Assembly: GCA_015075515.1 (NCBI GenBank)
Contig: JABTUE010000004.1
Coordinates: 310,001-374,000 of the forward strand
DNA from: Planctomycetota bacterium
Lineage (GTDB): Bacteria; Planctomycetota; UBA8742; UBA2392
Direction: 5' to 3'
DNA: 64,000 nt
Position 1 is the stretch's first letter. Every line of letters starts with the position of its first letter. The position numbers were made by a program, and so were the translations under genes. The notes below the pieces were generated by a model. It did not search any database and was not told the DNA's origin. It saw only the letters and a list, made by a program, of their open reading frames with translations. Shown piece by piece: positions 42,090 to 50,400 of the stretch.

Positions 42090-43376
42090 ATGGACCAGCG
42101 TGCCCTGCAAGACGCGATTGTTGAAGCCCGCGCCCGCACGTTCGAACTGATTGCCGATCTCAGTGACGCGCAACTGATGGTGCCGCGCATGGACATCGTC
42201 AACCCGTTTCACTGGGAGGTCGGGCATGTGGCCTGGTTTCAGGAAAAGTTCGTGTTGCGTGATCTGGATGGCGCCCGGCCGCTGCGCGCCGACGGAGACG
42301 ACCTGTTCGACAGCATCGCGATTGCCCATGATACACGCTGGGATCTGCCCCTGCCGCCGCGCGAGGCGATTCTGCGCTACGTGGCCGATGTGCGCGACCG
42401 TGTGGCCGGCCGCACACACGGGCGCGAACTGTCCCGCGACGACTGGTACCGCAACTGGCTGGCCGTGTTTCACGAAGACATGCACGACGAGGCGTTTACG
42501 TACATGCGCCAGACGCTGGGCTATCCGGCGCCGTCGTTGTCAGTGCCGCGCGAAGCGGCGCCGCCCGCCGGTGATCTGCCCGGCGACGTGGAGGTTCCCG
42601 GCGGCGAGTTCACGCTGGGCGCGACAGACCACGCGCGCTTTGCCTTTGACAATGAAGAACCGCCCCGCCGGGTAAGCGTCAAACCTTTCCGGATTGCGCG
42701 GGCTTGCGTGACCCAGGCAGAGTTTGCCGCCTTCTGTGACGCCGGCGGCTACGCGCACGACGAGTTCTGGTCGCCCCAGGGCCGCCAATGGAAGACCGAC
42801 ACCGGCGCCAGACACCCGGTTTATTGGCGGCGCGAGGGCAGACGCTGGCAGCGTCGCCACTTTGACCAGTGGCGCGACCTTGAGCCGCACCGGCCGGTCA
42901 TTCACGTTTGCTGGTTCGAGGCCGAGGCCTGGTGCAACTGGGCCGGGCGCCGTCTGCCCACCGAGATTGAGTGGGAAGCCGCCGCCAAGTGTGAGAGTGC
43001 GGGCGGCAAGTTGAAGGACGCGCGTCGCGCGTATCCCTGGGGCAACGAGCCAATCACCCCACGCAGGGCCAACTTTGACTGGCGCGCCCTGGATACCGTG
43101 GATGTGGGCGCCTTGCCTGACGGCGACAGCGCCTTTGGCTGCCGCCAGATGCTGGGCAACGTATGGCAGTGGACGGCCAGCACATTCGAACCGTACCCCG
43201 GGTTTCAGCCCGGGCCATACAAGGAATACAGCGAGCCCGTGTTCTACACGCGCAAGGTGCTGCGCGGCGGGTGCTGGGCCTCGCGCTCGCGGCTGTTGTG
43301 GAACACATGGCGGAACTTTTTTGAGCCGCACCGGCATGACGTGTTTGCGGGCTTTCGCACCTGCGCGCCGGATTAG
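42090..43376 (+). CDS. senA: SenA, selenoneine synthase (EgtB-like)
   Basis: SenA joins selenosugar to hercynine, the key C-Se bond step of selenoneine synthesis. The 428-residue protein has an N-terminal DinB-like domain with the iron ligands H46 (WEVGHVAWFQE) and HX3H (H128, H132 in FHEDMHDE), then an FGE-sulfatase-like domain (about 170-428; GGEFTLGA, RPVIHVCWFEAEAWCNWAGRRLPTEIEWE, RRAYPWGNE and RGGCWASRSRLLWNTWRNFF). The WEVGHVAWFQE pattern fits SenA rather than classical EgtB, and the next gene is senB, which supports the call. EgtB is the closest alternative. Confidence 0.8.
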   Translation: MDQRALQDAIVEARARTFELIADLSDAQLMVPRMDIVNPFHWEVGHVAWFQEKFVLRDLDGARPLRADGDDLFDSIAIAHDTRWDLPLPPREAILRYVADVRDRVAGRTHGRELSRDDWYRNWLAVFHEDMHDEAFTYMRQTLGYPAPSLSVPREAAPPAGDLPGDVEVPGGEFTLGATDHARFAFDNEEPPRRVSVKPFRIARACVTQAEFAAFCDAGGYAHDEFWSPQGRQWKTDTGARHPVYWRREGRRWQRRHFDQWRDLEPHRPVIHVCWFEAEAWCNWAGRRLPTEIEWEAAAKCESAGGKLKDARRAYPWGNEPITPRRANFDWRALDTVDVGALPDGDSAFGCRQMLGNVWQWTASTFEPYPGFQPGPYKEYSEPVFYTRKVLRGGCWASRSRLLWNTWRNFFEPHRHDVFAGFRTCAPD

Positions 43377-43380
43377 CAGG

Positions 43381-43405
43381 GTGTTGAGAAATGGTTTCTC
43401 AACAC
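43381..43405. promoter_or_regulatory. Perfect hairpin after senA
   Basis: GTGTTGAGAAA and TTTCTCAACAC form an 11-bp perfect inverted repeat with a 3-base loop (TGG). It begins four bases after the senA stop. It is AT-richer than the surroundings and has no T-run, so it may be an operator, an mRNA stabiliser or a weak terminator. Confidence 0.55.
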
Positions 43406-43477
43406 ATTGCCGGCCCGCGCGACTGCACGGGCCGGCCGGCGAGCGGCATCACGCCGCGAGCCGGGCCGTTGCTTTCC

Positions 43478-43510
43478 GCTGAAGTAGTCGCCTGTGGCAA
43501 CTTCTTCAGC
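43478..43510 (+). promoter_or_regulatory. Imperfect hairpin in senB leader
   Basis: GCTGAAG and CTTCAGC flank AGT/ACT and GCC/GGC pairs around a TGT loop, giving a 33-base imperfect palindrome with symmetric single mismatches. It ends 18 bases before the senB ATG, close enough to affect translation. Confidence 0.5.
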
Positions 43511-43528
43511 GTCTGCCGGGACAAGCCC

Positions 43529-44473
43529 ATGGCCCGCATACGCATCATTACCCCGGCCCCGCGCGGCAGCCGCAAGGGCAACCGCATCACGGCCGAACGC
43601 TACGCGCGGTTGCTGCGCGGCCTGGGGCATCGTGTACATGTCCAGACCAGTTATTCGGGCCAGTGCGCGGATTTGATCATCGTTCTGCACGCGGGCAAAA
43701 GCGCCACGGCGCTGCGCGATTTCAAGCGTTGCTGCGGCGACGCGAAACTGGCCGTGCTGTTGACCGGCACCGATGTCTACGGCGGCCTGGGCGGGAAAGA
43801 CGCGCGTCAAAGCCTGGCTGCCGCCGACCGCATTATAGTCTTGCAGCCGCTGGCCGCGCGCGAGCTGCCGGCTGGGCTGCGCCGCAAGTGTGTGACAGTC
43901 TTTCAAAGCGCCGTCGCGCCGCCCCCCAAAAAACGCAAACCCGGTCTTGTTCTGACCGTGGGGCACCTGCGCCGGGTCAAAGACCCGTTGCTGCCCGCCC
44001 GCGCGGTCGGGCTGCTGCCGCCCGAAAGTGCCGCGCGCGCGGCCTTGATCGGCGGCGTGATTGAACCCGCGCTGGCCCGCGCCGCCCGACGCGAACAGGC
44101 GGCCAACGGGCGCTTTCGCTGGCTGGGTGAAAAGTCGCCCGCCGCAACCCTGCGGGTCATTGCCGCCGCCTGGGTGCTGTGTGTGCCCAGTCGCGCCGAA
44201 GGCGGCGCGAACGTGATTGCCGAGGCCTGTGTCTGCGGCACGCCGGTGCTGGCCTCGCGCGTGCCGGGAAACATCGGCATGCTGGGTGCAGGCTATCCGG
44301 GTTATTTCAAGGTGGGGGATCCGCGTGACCTGGCCCGGCTGATTCGAAGATGCGGGAGCGATCCGGCATTTTACGCCAGCCTGAGCCGCTGGTGTGCCGG
44401 TTTGAGGGCGCGGTTCTCGCCGGCGGCAGAGGCCGCGGCACTTGCGAGGCTGGTCAACGACCTGGTTGGCTGA
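43529..44473 (+). CDS. senB: SenB, selenosugar synthase (glycosyltransferase)
   Basis: SenB makes the selenosugar from UDP-sugar and selenophosphate. The 314-residue GT-B fold protein starts with IRIITPAPRGSRKGNRITAERYARLLRGLGH, the TIGR04348 family N-terminus, and has VLLTGTDVYGGLGGKDAR in the first lobe and SRAEGGANVIAEACVCGTPVLASRVPGNIGML in the second, with the E-X7-E motif of GT4-type enzymes. Immediately downstream of senA on the same strand, 152 bp apart. The selenophosphate synthetase gene (senC/selD) is not in this window. Start chosen at ATG 43529, matching the family; upstream in-frame sequence is not family-like. Confidence 0.85.
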   Translation: MARIRIITPAPRGSRKGNRITAERYARLLRGLGHRVHVQTSYSGQCADLIIVLHAGKSATALRDFKRCCGDAKLAVLLTGTDVYGGLGGKDARQSLAAADRIIVLQPLAARELPAGLRRKCVTVFQSAVAPPPKKRKPGLVLTVGHLRRVKDPLLPARAVGLLPPESAARAALIGGVIEPALARAARREQAANGRFRWLGEKSPAATLRVIAAAWVLCVPSRAEGGANVIAEACVCGTPVLASRVPGNIGMLGAGYPGYFKVGDPRDLARLIRRCGSDPAFYASLSRWCAGLRARFSPAAEAAALARLVNDLVG

Positions 44474-44584
44474 AGTGTTGCCTGCCCGGTGCCTGTACGC
44501 GTAACTGACACGTTCCCACTTTCCTGAAACAACGCGCGAGTGCGGCCGGCGGGCGCTACTGTCCGCCCGTGTCGCATGGCCCGT

Positions 44585-44590
44585 TAGCAT
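44585..44590 (+). promoter_or_regulatory. Candidate -10 box near dnaB
   Basis: TAGCAT lies six bases before an in-frame ATG at 44597, giving a leaderless option that would add six residues to DnaB. The downstream ATG at 44615 has an AGGGA site instead. Confidence 0.25.
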
Positions 44591-44614
44591 GACGCCATGG
44601 ACAGGGATCAGCCC

Positions 44615-46030
44615 ATGGCCGAACAGACCTACACCCCGCCCCATAACATCGAGGCCGAACAGGCCGTTCTGGGCGCGATTTTTGTTGATCCCGGCTGCAT
44701 GACCGAGATCAGCCTGATTCTCAAGCGCCCCGAGATGTTCTGGCGCGTCAGCCACCAGCACATCTACCGCGCCATCCAGCAACTTAACGCCGAGGCCCAC
44801 GAAATTGACTGGGTCAGCGTGGTTGAACAGATCCGCAAGGCCGGAGAACTGGAATCCTGCGGCGGGGCCGATGCGCTTGCGGCTTATTTGTCCGACATCA
44901 CCCACGGCGTGCCCAGCGCCTGGGGTGCTGAACGTTACGCCACGATTGTGCGCGACCGCGCGCTGATGCGCGAAATCGCGCTGCGCGCCGGCGACGCGCG
45001 CGCCATGGCGCTGGACGAAACCCGCACGCCCGCCGACGTTCTGGCCAAGCTGGAAACCGACGTACACGAACTGGCCAGTCAGCGCTATCACGGCGAAACG
45101 CATTCCATGCAGGCGCTGATCGCCCAGGTCATGGAACAGCAGGCGCGCCTGCGCGAGTGGCGGCTCAAGCACGACGGCAACCTGCTGCCCGGCCTGAGCA
45201 GCGGCTACAGCGATCTGGACGCCTTCACCACCGGCTGGAAACCGGGCGAACTGATCGTGGTGGGCGCCCGCCCCGGCCAGGGCAAGACTTCGCTGATGCT
45301 GAACCTGGCCGAAAACATCGCGCTGGACACGCACACCCGCCACCCCGACGGCACCGGCGGCGTGCTGGTGTTCAGCCTGGAAATGACCGCCACCGAACTG
45401 GTCCAGCGCGTGCTGTGCGCCAACGCCGGCGTGGATCTGCGCAAAGTCAAACTGGGCATGTTCTCCCGCCCCGAAGAAGACTCCCTGAAAGAAGCCACCA
45501 ACCGGCTGGCCAGCGCGCCGATCTTTGTGGACGACAGCTTTACACTCAACATGTCCGAGATCCGCAGCAAGGCCCGGCGCATGCGCGACCGCTACAACAT
45601 TGACGTCATCTTTGTGGACTACCTTCAGTTGGTCAAAGACAACGACAGGCTCGACCGCCACCTGCAGATCGGCAACATCAGCCGCGGTCTCAAGGCCCTG
45701 GCCCGTGAACTGAACATTCCGGTGATCACGGCCGCGCAGCTCAACCGCGGCGTGGAACAGCGCAGCGCGCGGGAAAAACGCCCGATGCTGAGTGACCTGC
45801 GCGAATCCGGCAGCATCGAACAGGACGCCGACCAGGTGCTGCTGATCTATCGCAAGGAAGGCGAAGAACAGACAAACCCCAACGAAGAAGTCAGCGAAGT
45901 CGAGCTGATTGTCGCCAAGAACCGCAACGGGCCCACCGGCGACGTGCCCATGCTGTTCCGCAAGCGTGTCACGCGCTTTGAAATGCGCCAAAGCATGCCC
46001 GGCAACTGGGCCACCATGCCCCAGGCGTAG
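44615..46030 (+). CDS. dnaB: Replicative DNA helicase DnaB
   Basis: DnaB is the hexameric 5'-3' helicase that opens the replication fork. The N-terminal domain begins PPHNIEAEQAVLGAIFVDP. The RecA-like domain has the Walker A GARPGQGKTSL, Walker B VIFVDYLQLV and the conserved SLEMTATELVQRVLCANAGVD and ITAAQLNRGVEQR blocks. About 471 residues. I use ATG 44615 because AGGGA lies seven bases upstream; ATG 44597 is a leaderless alternative. The gene looks single and starts a plus-strand run that continues with the two small exported proteins. Confidence 0.95.
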   Translation: MAEQTYTPPHNIEAEQAVLGAIFVDPGCMTEISLILKRPEMFWRVSHQHIYRAIQQLNAEAHEIDWVSVVEQIRKAGELESCGGADALAAYLSDITHGVPSAWGAERYATIVRDRALMREIALRAGDARAMALDETRTPADVLAKLETDVHELASQRYHGETHSMQALIAQVMEQQARLREWRLKHDGNLLPGLSSGYSDLDAFTTGWKPGELIVVGARPGQGKTSLMLNLAENIALDTHTRHPDGTGGVLVFSLEMTATELVQRVLCANAGVDLRKVKLGMFSRPEEDSLKEATNRLASAPIFVDDSFTLNMSEIRSKARRMRDRYNIDVIFVDYLQLVKDNDRLDRHLQIGNISRGLKALARELNIPVITAAQLNRGVEQRSAREKRPMLSDLRESGSIEQDADQVLLIYRKEGEEQTNPNEEVSEVELIVAKNRNGPTGDVPMLFRKRVTRFEMRQSMPGNWATMPQA

Positions 46031-46302
46031 GTTCGGCCGCGCCGAACGGCAAGGCCGAAGCACGCCATTGCGGTTTCGCAGCGCCGGCCAGCCTTGATTG
46101 TAAGGTCGCCACAGGCGGCCCTACTTAAGTCTGAACCCCGCCACCGCCCCGGTCTTCCTGCGTAGAAGACACAAAGGCAGCCCGCGCCCGAATCCCGTGA
46201 CATGCCGCCCTGGCGGCGCACGCAATGGCCGGTTGACCCGGCATGGTCGCGGCTTGCCCGGTGCCCCGGCAGGGCCCCTGTATGATCCCCCGGAGCAATG
46301 CC
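46031..46302. other. 272-bp intergenic stretch after dnaB
   Basis: This is the longest gap without a gene. It begins with a GTTCGGC-CGC-GCCGAAC hairpin (46031-46047) directly after the dnaB stop, probably a terminator without a T-run. The rest carries no ORF I can support and no clear ncRNA fold. TATGAT at 46281-46286 is a possible -10 for the next gene, but it sits very close to its CGGAG site. Confidence 0.5.
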
Positions 46303-46758
46303 ATGTCGAAGGAAACCCGTTCATTGTTGTTTGTGCTGGGCCTGCCGCTGGCGGCGGCCGCGTTGTTGCTGGCGGCCGGTGTGGTGCTGCATGCCTTGCG
46401 GCCTGTTACCGCCCATGCCGATGGCGCCGGCGTCAGTGGCAAGGAGGGCTTTGCCATGACCACTGTGGATGGTGGCGGCGGCACGACCTACCTGTGTGTC
46501 AGCACCTGGGCGCCGTATCAGCCCGACGGCCAGACGCGCCAGTTTCTGACCTTTTACGAGATCAAGCCGGCGGGTACCGGCCGGGCGGAACTGCACCTGG
46601 TGGGCAGCCGCTGCGTGGATTTTGACCGTGGGTTTGAACTGCTCAATTTCAAGCCTGAACGTGGCCTGCGGCCCTCGGAACTGGAAAAAGAACTGAACAA
46701 GGGCCGGCGCCCGGCACAGCCGCAGCCCGACAACCGTCCGCGTTCCAACAACGACTGA
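46303..46758 (+). CDS. Small exported protein (paralogue 1)
   Basis: The 151-residue protein has one N-terminal membrane or export segment (LLFVLGLPLAAAALLLAAGVVLHAL) followed by RPVTAHADG. The body shows EGFAMTTVDGGGGTTYLCVSTW, then FYEIKPAGTGRAELHLVGSRCVDFDRGFELLNFK. The same pattern appears in the next gene (FYELKKQG...LYFVGSRSITYDSG), so they are tandem paralogues. The tail is basic and Pro-rich. CGGAG precedes the ATG 46303. No family is recognised; an extracytoplasmic role is likely. Confidence 0.65.
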   Translation: MSKETRSLLFVLGLPLAAAALLLAAGVVLHALRPVTAHADGAGVSGKEGFAMTTVDGGGGTTYLCVSTWAPYQPDGQTRQFLTFYEIKPAGTGRAELHLVGSRCVDFDRGFELLNFKPERGLRPSELEKELNKGRRPAQPQPDNRPRSNND

Positions 46759-46811
46759 CCTGTCCGCCCCGGGGGCCGCGATTTGCGGCCCCCGATTTGG
46801 GCCAACGGCAT

Positions 46812-46841
46812 TTGCGTTACAGCGGCCGGGGCCGATAAGAT
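46812..46841 (+). promoter_or_regulatory. Candidate promoter for gene at 46877
   Basis: TTGCGT (46812-46817) and TAAGAT (46836-46841) are 18 bases apart. GAGG and the ATG at 46877 follow. Confidence 0.4.
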
Positions 46842-46876
46842 GACCCCTGCCGACCCCTGTAACCGTGAGGAACGCC

Positions 46877-47293
46877 ATGAAACTCGATCTGGTGATCAAG
46901 TCTGTGTTTGCGCTGGCGGCGCTGGTGGCCGCGGGCACCTATGCCTACAACACCTTTACCGACCGTGCCCAGCCCGTCCACGCCGGCGTGGATACCCAGC
47001 AGGGCTTTGAGGTTCTCGGTCTTGGTTTTGGCGGTCAGGGCGGGTTCATCTGTGTGTCCAAGTACAGCGACGACCCCACCGGCGAGGGTAAGGCCAACCA
47101 CACCCTGACCTTCTACGAACTCAAAAAACAGGGCGCCGACGGCGAGGCCAAGCTCTACTTTGTGGGAAGCCGCAGCATCACCTACGACAGCGGCCTGCCG
47201 CTGATCAAGTTCAAGGAAAGTGACGACAAGGATTATTCGCCCAACGCGCTGAAGGAAGCCATTGAAAAGATGGGCAAGGGCAAGCGCCGGTAA
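46877..47293 (+). CDS. Small exported protein (paralogue 2)
   Basis: A 138-residue protein with an N-terminal export segment (LVIKSVFALAALVAAGTYAY) ending AQPVHAG, then GFEVLGLGFGGQGGFICVSKY and HTLTFYELKKQG...KLYFVGSRSITYDSGLPLIKFK. It is the tandem paralogue of the preceding gene and also shares the PVHA export boundary with the protein at 22361. GAGGAACGCC precedes the ATG. The C-terminus is Lys-rich. Function unknown. Confidence 0.65.
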   Translation: MKLDLVIKSVFALAALVAAGTYAYNTFTDRAQPVHAGVDTQQGFEVLGLGFGGQGGFICVSKYSDDPTGEGKANHTLTFYELKKQGADGEAKLYFVGSRSITYDSGLPLIKFKESDDKDYSPNALKEAIEKMGKGKRR

Positions 47294-47475
47294 GGTCTTG
47301 CGGCATGGCGGCGGGCGGGGCCAGAACCCGCCCGCCGCGGCATTTGGCCGCCCAAGACTGGCGGCCTTTACACCCGCTTCAAGTCAAGTCTCGTGGCCGG
47401 CCGATGCGCGCTTTCGCATCCGGCGGGAAAAGCTATACCCAATGGTCCACCCCAGTGCGGCAGAAAGGTCGGGTC

Positions 47476-50400
47476 ATGGCCAAACAGCCAACAGGCACAC
47501 GCAGCATCCGGCTTCCGGGCGGACAACCGCAGCCCCAGGCACGTCCGCAGCCCCAGCGTCCGGCGGCTCCGCCGCCCCAGGGCGGCGACGACGTGATGTC
47601 GGCGCTGGACGCCAACGCCGAGGTGCGTGACCGCAGCCAGTTGCCCAGCAAGGTCAAGGTGATTACGCCCCAGGTGATCATGAACCTGGTGCGCAGCGTT
47701 ACCGACCGCTTCGGCGACAGTGTTGACCGCGGCGAGCTGGACCAGTTGGTGATGGAAAACACCCAGATGCGCATGCAGTTGCAGCAGACCCAGGACCGGC
47801 TGGAGCAATACAAGGGCGAATACAAGAAGGTTTACGACCGCCTGCAGCAGGCCCAGCAGATGGTCCAGCAGGCCCAGGCCGGCCAGGCCGACGTCAGCGC
47901 CTATGCCCAGCAGTACGAAGCCCAGATTGCCGAACTGCAGCAGCGCAACGCCCAGGCGGTGGACACCTACACCGCCATCCAGCAGCAACTGGATGAAACC
48001 CTGGCCCAGTTTGACCAGGTTCAGGCCGATCTCAATGCCGTCCAGCAGGCGCTTGCCGCCAAGGACGAAGAAGTTGCCCAGTTGCAACAGCAGCTCGAAG
48101 AGGCCGGCCAGCAGGGCCAGGCCGTTGAGGAACTGCAGGAAGCCCGCGCCATGGTTGTCGAGCTGCGCCAGCAGCTTGAGGAATTGCAGAACCAGAGCGC
48201 CCAGGCCAGCGAAGGCATCAACCAGGCCGAAGCGGAGCGCAACGAACTTCAGGTTCAGGTGGAGGCCGCCGAGGCCCGCCTGGCCGAAGTTGAAGGCGAA
48301 CTGAACCAGGCCCGCGAAGAGAACGAGAAACTCAAGCAGGCGCGCTCGGATGCCGAACGGCTGAAGCAGGATCTGGCGGCCAAAGAGGCAGAACTCGAAA
48401 AACTGCGCAAGGGTCTGAAAGAAGGCGAACGCTCGGCCGCCAAGTTCCAGAACATGGAGATCGAGCTTGAGCAGCTTCGCACCGCCGAGGGCCAGTGGCT
48501 GGAGGAAAAGCGCCGCCTGGCGGCCCAGCTTTCCAACGAAACCAACAACCGCCGCGAGGCCGAGCAGAAGCTCAAGGCGATTGAAAAAGGCGAGATGCTG
48601 CCCGAGGCCGCCAAGGCCGTTGAGGAAAAGGCCAGGGCGCTTGAGGCCGAAATCGCGCAGCACAAACAGGCCAACGACAAGCTGAAGAAGGAACTCGAAC
48701 AGGCCCGTGCCAAAGGCAGCCAGGCCGACGCCGTGGCCGCCGAAGCCGACAAGCTGCGCGCCGAGATCAAGGCCCGCCAGGAAGAACTCAAGGCCAAGGA
48801 AGACGAACTCAAAAAGGAACGCGAGGCGCTGGGCAAGGCCGGCAACGCGGTAAAGGAACTGTCGGCCCTGACGCGCAAGTACGAAAACGTCGAGGCCGAA
48901 CTGGAAAGCCTGCGCGCCGCCGAGGGCAAATGGCTGGAAGAAAAACGGCGCATGGCGGCGCAGCTAAGTAACGAAACCAACCTGCGGCGGGAACTCGAGG
49001 CCAAGCTCAAGCAGGAACTGGCGGATGAAAAGAGCGGCCGAGAGGCCGACAAAAAAAAAATAGAGGCACTTCAACAGGCGGCTGAAAAGTCCATCAGCGC
49101 CCTGAAGGCCCAGGAAACGGCCGAACGTTCGCTGGCCGTGATTGAACAGCAGGTGGAAACGCTGCTGGCCGAGCGCGACGAACTGCGTCGCCAGCTTGAC
49201 GCCATGAAGTCCAGCGGCGGCGAAAAAGCCGCCGAACTGGCCGAACAGCTTGAGGCCGCGCGCAAGGAAATCGGCGACCTGGACCGCAAGCTGGCCGCGC
49301 GCCACGAACACGTGGCCAAACTGGCGCCCGAACTTGATGCCGCCAAGCACGAAATTGAACGCCTGCGCAAGGAACTTGCCGACGCCAACAAGGGCATTGA
49401 AAGCGAGTCCTCGCGCTTTGCGCAGGTGGGCGACCAGCTCAAGCAGGCCCAGGCCGAACGCGACCGCGCGCAGGCCGAACTCAAAACCACTGAGGCCGCC
49501 CGGGCCGAACTGGCCAAAGAGGCCGAAGCCCTGCGCAAGCTGCTGGAAGAACTCAGCGATGCCCAGAAGCAGGACGCCGAGGGCGTGGCCGACCAGGTGG
49601 AAGCACTGGAACGAAAACTGGCCGACGCCACCCAGGCCCGCACCGCCGCCGAACAGGCCGCGGGGCAGTTGGCCGCGCAGCTCAAGGACGCCAAGGCCGA
49701 AGCCGAGGCCGCCCGCAGCGCCCGCGACGCCCAGCAGGAAGAGCTCCAGCGTCTCAAGGATGCCGCCGCCCGTGGCACGGAAGCCGAACGTCAGGCCCGC
49801 CAGGTTCCTGAACTGGAGCGCAAGCTGGCCGCCCGCGACCAGCAACTGGAGGTGTTGCAGCGCCAGCTTGCCGACCTCAGGGACGAGGTGAAGCTCGAGG
49901 AAGAAGAACGCGACCGCCAGAGCCATGACGTGCGCAAGGCGCGCGAGTCTGAAAAACGCGCGCTGGAGGAAGCCGAACGTCTGGAACGCGAACTGGCCGA
50001 TCTGGAGGCCAAACTGGCCCAGGCCGAAGCGCGCGCCAAGGAAGCCGCGGCCCAGGCCGAAGCCGTCGCGCGCGGCAACAGCGCCGAACTTGAGGAAGAA
50101 AACGCACGGCTGAAGGAACGCAACGCCGAAATCGCGCGCAAGCGCGACGACGTGCTGCAGGGACTGGAACGCGCCGTGGCCGAGGTGGACGAACTCAAGC
50201 GCGCGCTGGCTGAACGCGAAGTTGACCACCGCGCGTTGCAGGCCGAACTGGCCGAATCGGCCCGTGCCTTGGCCGCCGCGCAGGAAGACGCCCGTAAGGC
50301 CGCCGAACAGAACCGCGCCCAGCTTCAGCAGGCGCAGGACAAAGTCGAGGCCGCAACCGAACGCCGCTTTGAAGCGGAAAAGCAGCTTGTCGAGGCACGC

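Noticed and set aside
43373..46063. 896-codon open minus-strand frame opposite senB and dnaB
   Set aside because: The antisense frame of two confidently identified genes; no protein family is visible.
47368..48663. Long open minus-strand frame opposite the coiled-coil gene
   Set aside because: Composition (Leu, Phe and Gly-rich) reflects the antisense of Glu/Gln/Ala codons. No start context or family match.
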